Notes under the pieces: model-generated | What the model was told of the DNA's origin: nothing | The model's input: the letters and a program-made list of their open reading frames with translations, nothing else | Database searches by the model: none | From: Bacillus fonticola | Lineage (GTDB): Bacteria; Bacillota; Bacilli; Bacillales; JC228 | Reading direction: 5' to 3' | NCBI RefSeq assembly: GCF_012955605.1 | Contig: NZ_CP052135.1 | Location: 2,864,711 to 2,928,710 of the forward strand | DNA: 64,000 bases | Shown: piece by piece, positions 40,651 through 48,153 of the stretch | How the letters are laid out: the number at the start of each line of letters is the position of its first letter | How positions within the stretch are numbered: position 1 is the first letter of the stretch | Made by a program: the position numbers and the translations under genes

Positions 40651-40664
40651 TCAATGTAACCGCT
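40651..40664 (-). promoter_or_regulatory. cre site upstream of the thiolase gene
   Basis: TGTAACCGCTTACT matches the consensus TGWAANCGNTNWCA at 13 of 14 positions and is close to a perfect palindrome. It lies about 90 bp upstream of the thiolase start, consistent with CcpA repression of acyl-CoA catabolism. Confidence 0.65.
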
Positions 40665-40824
40665 TACTAAAGTAGGTAAAACAAAAGACAAACCCAACTG
40701 CCTTCACCGCTATGTTGTTGCTAATTGCCGACACGTTATTCTTTCGACAAGAGGGGGAAAGTCTCCTGCAAAAGTCTCCCTTCCCCTTCTCATCTTATTA
40801 ACACACCTCACGTGTCATACCTCA

Positions 40825-42939
40825 TTAAGAAGCTACATTCTCTTCTTTTCTTCCACAAACTGATAGCTCCAAAATCTCTGCAACGTCCATTGTTGCCACG
40901 CTATCTTCTACTTCCTTCGCCTTCGTTCCATCAGAAAGCATTGTCAAGCAGTACGGACAACCTGAACTAATCATCGTCGGGTTCACTTCAAGTGCTTGTT
41001 CAGTACGCGTGACGTTCACGCGACTTCCAGTTTCCTCTTCCATCCACATCATACCGCCACCTGCACCACAGCACATGCCTGTTTCCCGATTTCGCTCCAT
41101 TTCTACGAGCTGCAAACCTGGAATCGCTTTTAAAATATCGCGTGGTGGTTCATATACCTCGTTGTAACGTCCGAGATAGCAAGAGTCATGGAACGTAATC
41201 GTTTCTTGAACAGCATGGGTTGGTTTCAAGCGTCCTTCACGTACAAGCTCTGCCAACAACTCGGTATGGTGATACACTTCAATATCGAGACCAAAGTCTG
41301 GATACTCATTTTTGAAGATGTTATACGCATGTGGGTCGATCGTTACAAGCTTTTTCACTTCGTTTTTCTCAAGCTCTTGAATGTTCTTTTCAGCCAACTC
41401 TTGGAACAGGAACTCGTTACCAAGTCGACGCGGCGTATCTCCCGAGTTTTTCTCTTTGTTTCCAAGGATTGCAAAGGACACCCCTGCTTCGTTTAGCAGT
41501 TTTGCAAACGACAAAGCGATTTTTTGACTGCGGTTATCGTAAGATCCCATTGAACCAACCCAGAACAAATAGTCAAACTCTTCATCGGCCTTTTTCATTT
41601 CTTTCACTGTTTTCACTTCAACATCTTCGCGAAGCTCGCGCCATTCTTCCCGCTCTTTCCGGTTCAGTCCCCACGGATTGCCTTGGCGCTCAATGTTTTG
41701 CATCGCACGCTGCGCATCCGGGTTCATTTTCCCTTCGGTCAGCACGAGGTAACGGCGAAGATCAATAATTTTATCCACGTGTTCATTCATAACCGGACAT
41801 TGGTCTTCACAATTACGACACGTTGTACACGCCCACAATTCTTCTTCCGTAATCACGTCACCTATTAAACTAGCATCATACGCTAACCCGGCTGCACTTT
41901 CTTGACCTGCCTCGCTAGCCGCTTGCATCGCAATTTGATTACCTGTTGTATTTCCAAAAGCAAACGTCGGTACCCACGGTTGTTTTGACGTGACAGCTGC
42001 ACCTGTATTTGTTAAGTGATTGCGTAGCTTCACGATCAAATCCATTGGTGAGAGCATTTTTCCTGTCGCAGTTGCTGGGCACATATTTGTACAACGACCA
42101 CACTCTACACATGCATACAAATCAACGAGCTGATGCTGCTTGAAATCTTGAATTTTTCCGACCCCAAAGGTTTCTTGTGTTTCATCTTCAAAGTCAATTT
42201 TCGCAAGCTTTCCTGGCGGGTCAAGTCGTTGAAACCAAACATTCGCTGGTCCAGCAAGTAAATGCGCGTGTTTGGACTGCGGTACATACACTAAAAACGC
42301 TAGCAAAAACAGTAAGTGGATCCACCAAGCGATGAAGAATAGCGTAATCGCTACAACTTCCGGAATTCCTGCAAACACAATAGACACTAACGAAGCGATC
42401 GGCTCTGTCCACGCCGGATCTTCCCCGTGCCAAATAAGAGCCATGCCATTCCCAAATAACACACTAATCATTAACCCACCGATAAACATTAAAACGAGTC
42501 CATTTTTCCAGCCTCGCTTTAAACGGACAAGCTTCTCCACATACCGTCTGTGAAATGCCCACACGACAGCGATTAGAATCATTAATGTCACGATTTCTTG
42601 AAAAAATGTAAAGGCTGGATACAGTGGGCCCAGTGGCAAATTGGATCCAGGCGCTATCCCTTTCCAAATAAAATCAATGGCGCCAAACTGCACTAAAATG
42701 AATCCGTAAAAGAACATCACGTGAATGATGCCGCTTTTCTTGTCCTTCAATAATTTCTTTTGCCCAAATACATTCGTGAGTATGTTTTGCCAACGTTCTT
42801 TCCACTTTTGATCAAACTCTTGCTTCTTCCCTAGTTGAATAAATGCAATACGCGTTCGTACAACGTACACAAACAAACTCAGTGCGTAAGCGGTTACAAG
42901 AATGAATGCAATAAGATTCACCCACAACAACGGATTCAC
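40825..42939 (-). CDS. Membrane FeS oxidoreductase, HdrD/YwjF-like (ETF-to-quinone carrier)
   Basis: A 704-residue protein. The N-terminal part (about 1-235) has five to six membrane helices resembling NarI-type cytochrome b. Two 4Fe-4S motifs follow: CVECGRCTNMCPATATG and CTTCRNCEDQCPVMNE. CCG domains carry FHDSCYLGR and the terminal GMCCGAGGGMMW. Homologues pass acyl-CoA dehydrogenase electrons from ETF to the quinone pool. The GTG start 42939 has GGGGG 7 nt upstream. It begins the acyl-CoA cluster, divergent from cls. Confidence 0.93.
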   Translation of the reverse strand: MNPLLWVNLIAFILVTAYALSLFVYVVRTRIAFIQLGKKQEFDQKWKERWQNILTNVFGQKKLLKDKKSGIIHVMFFYGFILVQFGAIDFIWKGIAPGSNLPLGPLYPAFTFFQEIVTLMILIAVVWAFHRRYVEKLVRLKRGWKNGLVLMFIGGLMISVLFGNGMALIWHGEDPAWTEPIASLVSIVFAGIPEVVAITLFFIAWWIHLLFLLAFLVYVPQSKHAHLLAGPANVWFQRLDPPGKLAKIDFEDETQETFGVGKIQDFKQHQLVDLYACVECGRCTNMCPATATGKMLSPMDLIVKLRNHLTNTGAAVTSKQPWVPTFAFGNTTGNQIAMQAASEAGQESAAGLAYDASLIGDVITEEELWACTTCRNCEDQCPVMNEHVDKIIDLRRYLVLTEGKMNPDAQRAMQNIERQGNPWGLNRKEREEWRELREDVEVKTVKEMKKADEEFDYLFWVGSMGSYDNRSQKIALSFAKLLNEAGVSFAILGNKEKNSGDTPRRLGNEFLFQELAEKNIQELEKNEVKKLVTIDPHAYNIFKNEYPDFGLDIEVYHHTELLAELVREGRLKPTHAVQETITFHDSCYLGRYNEVYEPPRDILKAIPGLQLVEMERNRETGMCCGAGGGMMWMEEETGSRVNVTRTEQALEVNPTMISSGCPYCLTMLSDGTKAKEVEDSVATMDVAEILELSVCGRKEENVAS

Positions 42940-43034
42940 ACCAGTTCCCCCTCTGCTTCGTAAATTTACCCCTTGTTTTCTGAGACTCTTCTGTCCATAA
43001 TTTCAGACTGTTATTTATACTCTCACTATAGATA

Positions 43035-43048
43035 TGAATGATCATTCA
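43035..43048. promoter_or_regulatory. Perfect 14-bp palindrome, FadR-like half sites
   Basis: TGAATGATCATTCA lies about 96 bp upstream of the FeS gene and in the divergent cls promoter region. The half sites TGAATGA/TCATTCA equal those of the B. subtilis FadR operator but without its 3-4 bp spacer. The TetR of this cluster could bind it. Confidence 0.45.
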
Positions 43049-43222
43049 GTCAACCCTTTTTCCTTACCGACTGCACTTTCACTAGTTACTTACTCCTCCG
43101 TAATACTGAATAATAATCATGATGTCTCTTTAGTTAATCATATGCATGATGACTGTTTATTCGTACTAGGATTAGCACTTTCGGAGACACTAGGATTATC
43201 TTGTCAAAAGGGGCGGTCAAAC

Positions 43223-44416
43223 TTGACATGGATTGTGAGCATTCTCATCCTTTTTGTTGTCCTCATATGGGCAGATTTTCAGTACGGTAGATGGCATCAC
43301 AAGAAACACATTCATAAGCTCACATTTAAGTTAAGAAAGAGCGATGTAGAATTACACGAAGATGGGGAAGCTCTTTTCACAAAACTTTTCCATGAAATTC
43401 ACAAAGCGCAACACCACGTGCATGTGCTATTTTTTGTTGCTTCGGAGGACGACATTAGTCAGCGTTTTTTTGCCTTACTACGTCAAAAGGCGCGTGAAGG
43501 CGTTCAAGTCCGGCTTCTATTAGATCGGGTTGGTAGCCTAAAGGTGGGGAAGAAGACCGTTCGAAGGCTTCGGGAGGACGGGGTATTGGTGGCATTTTGT
43601 CATACTCCACGTTTCCCTGGCTTCTTTTATTCTCTGCAGGAACGTAATCATCGAAAAATCACAGTAATAGATGGGAACATTGGCTTTTTCGGGGGCTTCA
43701 ATATAGGGGAACAATACGTTAACCATGATCCACAAATGGCCCCCTGGAAGGATTTTCACTTAAGATTTACCGGCGAGGGTGTTGAAGATTTACAGCGCCA
43801 ATTTCTAACGGATTGGCAAGAGGCAACGAAGGACCACCTCGTAAATGATGACGAGTATTTTCCAAAACTAGAGCCAGGCACATTGGCACATCGCTTTTCG
43901 GCATCTGAAGGAGTAGAACTAGAAGGTATTTATTGCGAGTTTGTCCAAAAGTCGAGAACATCGCTTGTTATTGGTTCACCCTATTTCATTCCTAGTAAGA
44001 AACTGTTTCAAGCGGTATTAGATGCTTGTGAGCGCGGTGTTCAAGTGTCGGTAATTGTCCCTTTCAAAAAGGACCATCCACTCGTAAAAGAAGCTGCTTT
44101 CCCTTACTTTCGAAAGTTATTGCAGGCAGGTGGCACAGTCTATCAATTCCAGAACGGCTTCTATCACACGAAGGTTCTCGTACGCGATGATGAAGTGTGT
44201 GATATTGGAACCGCCAACTTTGATAAACGCAGTTTATACTTGAATCACGAGTTAAATTGTTACTTTTTTGACCGTACGTTTGTTCAAAAAGTACGTACAC
44301 GCCTTGCTCGTCATATGGAGGGCTCTACCGAGTTAACGTACGAACAACTCACAAAGCCCAATTTCGTACGATCGATAAAGGAATGGTCTGCAAAAACAGT
44401 GTCTTATTTTTTGTAA
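43223..44416 (+). CDS. clsB: Cardiolipin synthase-like phospholipase D family protein
   Basis: Joins phosphatidylglycerol molecules into cardiolipin at the membrane (YwjE/ClsB family). One N-terminal helix (about 4-20) is followed by two HKD motifs: HRKITVID near residue 190 and HTKVLVRD near 330, each followed by GG or GT...N. The TTG start at 43223, with AGGGG 9 nt upstream, gives 397 residues, matching B. subtilis YwjE. A longer open frame from 43034 overlaps promoter sequence and is rejected. Confidence 0.93.
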   Translation: MTWIVSILILFVVLIWADFQYGRWHHKKHIHKLTFKLRKSDVELHEDGEALFTKLFHEIHKAQHHVHVLFFVASEDDISQRFFALLRQKAREGVQVRLLLDRVGSLKVGKKTVRRLREDGVLVAFCHTPRFPGFFYSLQERNHRKITVIDGNIGFFGGFNIGEQYVNHDPQMAPWKDFHLRFTGEGVEDLQRQFLTDWQEATKDHLVNDDEYFPKLEPGTLAHRFSASEGVELEGIYCEFVQKSRTSLVIGSPYFIPSKKLFQAVLDACERGVQVSVIVPFKKDHPLVKEAAFPYFRKLLQAGGTVYQFQNGFYHTKVLVRDDEVCDIGTANFDKRSLYLNHELNCYFFDRTFVQKVRTRLARHMEGSTELTYEQLTKPNFVRSIKEWSAKTVSYFL

Positions 44417-44468
44417 GAAGATTTTGATTATGAAACTTCGATTCGGATTTGTGTCAAACGCACAAGAT

Positions 44469-44497
44469 GTATAGTTCCAAACCATTGTCGCATTCTA
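44469..44497 (+). promoter_or_regulatory. Forespore sigma-F/sigma-G-type promoter of the coat gene
   Basis: GTATA (44469-44473), a 17-bp spacer and CATTCTA (44491-44497) match the GHATR / CATWHTA consensus. The CotF-like ATG is 33 bp downstream. Confidence 0.55.
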
Positions 44498-44530
44498 ACA
44501 AAGTAAAATACATTCTTGGAGGGATTCCTT

Positions 44531-45109
44531 ATGCAATTAGCAGCACACGAGTTAAATGAGCTTAGCGAATTAGTAGCTGGTTGTTTTAATACAGTGACAT
44601 GTATGTCAAGCTACATGAACCAAGCGCAAGATCCTGAATTGAAGCAGTTATTACAAAAGCATTTTCCGCTTCACGTAAAGGATTACAACTTAAAGGTAGA
44701 ATTTTTACAAAGTCAAAGTGTACCTAACATCGAGAAGTTTCAACCGGACACACTCAATCCCCAATTAAGTAATTACACGCAATCACAACCATTACCTGCT
44801 GGCGCACCTCGTACAAATGTGCAACAGCATACCGATCGTGAAATCGCTCTTGCTTATTTGATCAACCAAAAGGGTTCAGCTAAAAATTATGCGGTTGCTG
44901 CAACAGAGTGTGCAAATCCAAACTTACGAACATTTTTAGAAAACGCCTTCTTAAACAGTAGCCACCACGCGTACGAAATGTTCGAATACATGGCGAAAAA
45001 AGGTTACTATCCATTGATGGCAGCACCTCAGACAGCCATTGATACGATGAGCACCATTTATCAGCCGGTTCCGATGGATGGTGGACAGCCACAAATGCCA
45101 ATGCAGTAA
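44531..45109 (+). CDS. CotF-like spore coat protein
   Basis: A 192-residue protein with two ferritin-like helical halves: LSELVAGCFNTVTCMSSYMNQAQDPELKQLLQKH and REIALAYLINQKGSAKNYAVAATECANPNLRTFLENAFLNSSHHAYEMFEYMAKKGYYP. The C-terminus is rich in Q, P and M (QPVPMDGGQPQMPMQ), as in other CotF/YhcQ proteins. The ATG at 44531 has GGAGG 8 nt upstream. The forespore-type promoter fits known YraD/YhcQ relatives. Precise coat role unknown. Confidence 0.88.
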   Translation: MQLAAHELNELSELVAGCFNTVTCMSSYMNQAQDPELKQLLQKHFPLHVKDYNLKVEFLQSQSVPNIEKFQPDTLNPQLSNYTQSQPLPAGAPRTNVQQHTDREIALAYLINQKGSAKNYAVAATECANPNLRTFLENAFLNSSHHAYEMFEYMAKKGYYPLMAAPQTAIDTMSTIYQPVPMDGGQPQMPMQ

Positions 45110-45118
45110 GAGTTTAAG

Positions 45119-45153
45119 ATCCGTATCACGAATCACCGTGATGCGGATTTTTT
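45119..45153 (+). terminator. Terminator of the coat gene
   Basis: ATCCGTATCAC pairs with GTGATGCGGAT around an 8-nt loop, followed by TTTTTT. Confidence 0.88.
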
Positions 45154-45157
45154 CAGA

Positions 45158-45460
45158 TGGCTCTTTTCGTATCCTTTGTTGTTTTTACTATACAGTAATC
45201 TCATGATGCGACGTAATGCACATTCATAGTGCTTGAATACCGCTCCGGAAATACACTTCGCTTTCCGCGGGCTCCGCGCTGAGCCTCCTCGTTCGCAAAG
45301 TACGCTCTCTGCGGAGGCCCACAGGATGTGGGTCAGAAAGGCGTTGCCACAGGACGTGGCGCACTTAGCCTTTCCTCCTTCTACTCCTGCGGGATCAGCG
45401 GGACAGGCGAGACGTGTCTAGCTACAGCGGTCTGTTTTTTGCAAGTCCGTCTTTTTTTGT
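45158..45460. repeat. Composite structured repeat between coat gene and argS
   Basis: About 300 bp with no gene. It opens with the interspersed 32-mer also found at 20870 (here GGCTCTTTTCGTATCCTTTG...). It continues with GC-rich self-complementary segments (CTTCGCTTTCCGCGGGCTCC, CTCTGCGGAGGCCCACAGGA, CCTGCGGGATCAGCGGGACA). From memory this resembles a CGCTTTCCGCGGG...CCTGCGGGATC sequence scattered in other Bacillaceae genomes. Mobile element or non-coding RNA status is unproven. Confidence 0.6.
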
Positions 45461-45463
45461 GTA

Positions 45464-47134
45464 CTACATCTTCTCCGGAGCCGAAACCCCAATCAATCTC
45501 AAAGCATTCGCCAACGTAATTCGCGTTGCATCTACCAATCCTAAACGCGCCTTCGTCAACGCTTCGTCCTCTAATCCCAGCACCTTCTCCGCATTGTAAA
45601 AACTGTGGAACTGCGATGCCAAGTCATGAATGTAGTTCGCCACGATGTGCGGTGTGCGACGTGCTGCCGCCTCAGCTACTACTTGCGGGAAATCACCGAG
45701 CTTCTTCATGAGATCGATTTCCTTTTCCGCTTCCAGCTTTGTGAAGTCCGCTTGCGCATCAACAGTCAAGCCTTGTTCATCCGCCTGCCGCAGGATCGAA
45801 CAAATCCGTGCGTGTGCGTATTGCGCGTAGTACACCGGGTTTTCGTTCGATTTTGATACAGCCAAATCTAGGTCAAAGTCCATGTGCGTGTCAGGACTTC
45901 TCATCGCGAAGAAGTAGCGAACGGCGTCTAAGCCGACTTCTTCTACAAGCTCGCGCATCGTCACGGCTTTGCCCGTTCGTTTGCTCATCTTCATTTTCTC
46001 TCCGTCTTTGTAGAGGTGCACGAGTTGGATGACGGTCACTTCTAGTGCGTCTCGTTCGTAGCCTAACGCTTGGATCGCCGCTTTCATCCGTGGAATATAC
46101 CCGTGATGGTCAGCGCCCCAAATGTTAATCAGCTTGTCAGATCCACGTGCAAATTTGTCCAAGTGGTATGAAATGTCTGGCGTTAAGTATGTGTAGGATC
46201 CGTCTTGTTTGATTAATACACGATCTTTGTCGTCACCGAACGTTGTCGAGCGGAACCATGTTGCCCCGCCTTCTTCAAATACGTGACCTTGTTCGCGAAG
46301 TTTCGCCAAAGCGCGGTCGATGTGGTCGTTTTCGTATAGGGACGTTTCTGAATACCAAACGTCGAATGGGACGCGGAACGTTTCTAAATCTTTGCGTAGT
46401 TTTTCTAGTTCATATTTGAGACCGTATTGACGGAAGAAATCGTAGCGCTCCTTTTCGTCTGCTTGTACGTATTTGTCGCCGAATTCTTCAGCCAAACTTT
46501 TTCCGATGTTTACGATATCTTGTCCTTGGTAGCCGTCTTCTGGCATTTCTTTGTCGTGACCAAGTGCTTGGAAGTAGCGCGCTTCAACGGATACCGCGAG
46601 ATGATGAATTTGGTTGCCGGCATCGTTAATGTAGTATTCGCGTGTCACTTTGTAGCCGGCTTTTGCGAGCACGTTACTAAGGGAGTCTCCAACCGATGCT
46701 CCGCGGGCATGACCGAGGTGAAGGTCGCCGGTTGGGTTGGCTGAAACAAACTCAACGTTGATCGTTTCGCCGTTCCCTGCATTCGATTCCCCGAAGCGGT
46801 CTTTTTGCTCGAGCACGGTTGCTACGACTTTCGTAAGGTAGCTTTGGTTGATAAAGAAGTTAATGAATCCAGGTCCCGCGATGTCTACTTGGCGGACAGA
46901 CGCTTTCTTGTCATCGAGGTTGGTCACGATTGCATCGGCAATTTGTCGTGGTGACTTTTTCGCTACTCGCGCAAGCTGCATGGCCATATTGGTCGCGTAG
47001 TCTCCGTGCGCCTTATCTTTCGGTGCTTCGAGAATGACTTCTGGCAGCTGGTCTTCTGTCGCTAATTCTGCTTTGAGAACCGCCTGACGAATTTCTTGTT
47101 TTAACTGATCCTGTACTTTTTGGACAATGCTCAC
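45464..47134 (-). CDS. argS: Arginyl-tRNA synthetase
   Basis: Charges tRNA-Arg. The 556 residues have an N-terminal additional domain (about 1-110), the HIGH signature as HLGH at 139-142, the [12 protein letters not shown] signature and a C-terminal anticodon-binding domain ending in [13 protein letters not shown]. The GTG start overlaps the ywiB stop (GTGA), so the genes are coupled as in B. subtilis. No T-box leader is visible. Confidence 0.98.
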   Translation of the reverse strand: MSIVQKVQDQLKQEIRQAVLKAELATEDQLPEVILEAPKDKAHGDYATNMAMQLARVAKKSPRQIADAIVTNLDDKKASVRQVDIAGPGFINFFINQSYLTKVVATVLEQKDRFGESNAGNGETINVEFVSANPTGDLHLGHARGASVGDSLSNVLAKAGYKVTREYYINDAGNQIHHLAVSVEARYFQALGHDKEMPEDGYQGQDIVNIGKSLAEEFGDKYVQADEKERYDFFRQYGLKYELEKLRKDLETFRVPFDVWYSETSLYENDHIDRALAKLREQGHVFEEGGATWFRSTTFGDDKDRVLIKQDGSYTYLTPDISYHLDKFARGSDKLINIWGADHHGYIPRMKAAIQALGYERDALEVTVIQLVHLYKDGEKMKMSKRTGKAVTMRELVEEVGLDAVRYFFAMRSPDTHMDFDLDLAVSKSNENPVYYAQYAHARICSILRQADEQGLTVDAQADFTKLEAEKEIDLMKKLGDFPQVVAEAAARRTPHIVANYIHDLASQFHSFYNAEKVLGLEDEALTKARLGLVDATRITLANALRLIGVSAPEKM

Positions 47135-47550
47135 TGTTTTGCCTCCTTGAACGCGACCGCCATCGTATACATGCCAATAGACGATCCTTGCATCGTTAAG
47201 TCGTATTGAAATGTGACGTGCCCGTTCGCATCGTCTACATGTGAATCTATTTTTATCGTATTTGCTTGCATCGCAAGTTTTCCGTATGGACTGTCATAGG
47301 CCCCTTCCGTCGTTTCGCCTTCAATGTGCTCCATGCGCATGCCCACTGCTCCCTTCCGCATAATGAGCGCACGCCCTGAACGCCATTTCACCACAGTCTG
47401 CACGGTACCTTCCTCTTGATGCTCCTCATACAACAAATAATGGTCGTTTCCCTTATGTACATACTGCCCGGTTAATCTCAGCTCAAACGTCTCCGTCTCA
47501 TCATCACGGGCAATCTCATTTTTTAAATGAATGTTCACGGGTTGTGCCAA
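47131..47550 (-). CDS. ywiB: DUF1934 family protein YwiB
   Basis: A conserved 139-residue lipocalin-like beta-barrel protein of unknown function. Alternating beta strands are clear ([68 protein letters not shown]). The TTG start at 47550 has GGGAGG 9 nt upstream. It overlaps argS by 4 bp. Confidence 0.88.
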   Translation of the reverse strand: MAQPVNIHLKNEIARDDETETFELRLTGQYVHKGNDHYLLYEEHQEEGTVQTVVKWRSGRALIMRKGAVGMRMEHIEGETTEGAYDSPYGKLAMQANTIKIDSHVDDANGHVTFQYDLTMQGSSIGMYTMAVAFKEAKQ

Positions 47551-47615
47551 TAGAAAATGCCTCCCGTATCCGTCAATTTTTGAACTCTTCCAGTATACGA
47601 AGAAACTTGGTGGGA

Positions 47616-47677
47616 TGCAATGCTGGTGTCAGTCCCCCGCCGCTTTAAAGCGGCGGGGGACTGACACCAGCATTGCA
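47616..47677. repeat. GTGTCAG palindrome, copy 4 (perfect 62-bp inverted repeat)
   Basis: The core GGTGTCAGTCCCCCGCCGC is mirrored around TTTAAA (47625-47668). The symmetry continues outward through TGCAATGCT/AGCATTGCA to 47616-47677, so both arms are 31 bp with no loop. It lies between the divergent ywiB and molybdoenzyme operons. Confidence 0.92.
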
Positions 47678-47724
47678 CGCATACATATTAACACAGAGTT
47701 ACATTTGAAGTTTGGAGGTGTGCA

Positions 47725-48153
47725 ATGGATAGCAACTTGTTGCAGCATTTTGCGAGAGCGTATCGACTGCTTCAAGTCGTTTCTCGTGACTTCTCTTCTA
47801 TAGACAGTCCGATACTAGTTCGTTTACTCGTCGTATTAAGGGAACAACAAACCACGCTCTACCAAGCCATCCTTCTACTTCAACAAAGCCATACTGACAA
47901 AGAAGATCTTCGTTACTATATAGAGGTCATTTACCGCGATGAGGAAGCGAGGGATCCGTTATTTAGAGCATGGGTACGAAATGTTATTTGGATGGGTCTA
48001 GAGAGTCGCGAAAGTACCAAGGCTAAGAAGTCTATTATGAAGCAAATCAGGCGTGAGCTCCTCCAAGCCGTTCCTTATGTTGAGGAGTTATACGGTAAAC
48101 AAGAGACGAGATATATAATTCCACCGCTAATGAGAAAGAACGGAGGAATGTGA
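47725..48153 (+). CDS. Hypothetical protein cotranscribed with the molybdoenzyme
   Basis: A 142-residue, mostly helical, charged cytosolic protein with no recognised motif. It contains LLVVLREQQTTLYQAILLLQ, RYYIEVIYRDEEARDPLFRAWVR and KKSIMKQIRRELLQAVPYVEELYGKQ. RBS GGAGG is 6 nt before the ATG. Its stop codon immediately precedes the ATG of the molybdopterin oxidoreductase, so the two are coupled. A chaperone or maturation role is possible but is only guilt by association. Confidence 0.6.
   Translation: MDSNLLQHFARAYRLLQVVSRDFSSIDSPILVRLLVVLREQQTTLYQAILLLQQSHTDKEDLRYYIEVIYRDEEARDPLFRAWVRNVIWMGLESRESTKAKKSIMKQIRRELLQAVPYVEELYGKQETRYIIPPLMRKNGGM

Noticed and set aside
43034-43222. 63-residue N-terminal extension of the cardiolipin synthase
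   Set aside because: It lacks a ribosome site and covers the promoter palindrome; the TTG at 43223 gives the family length.
45119-47134. T-box leader or tRNA near argS
   Set aside because: No T-box motif, specifier stem or cloverleaf could be found on either strand.
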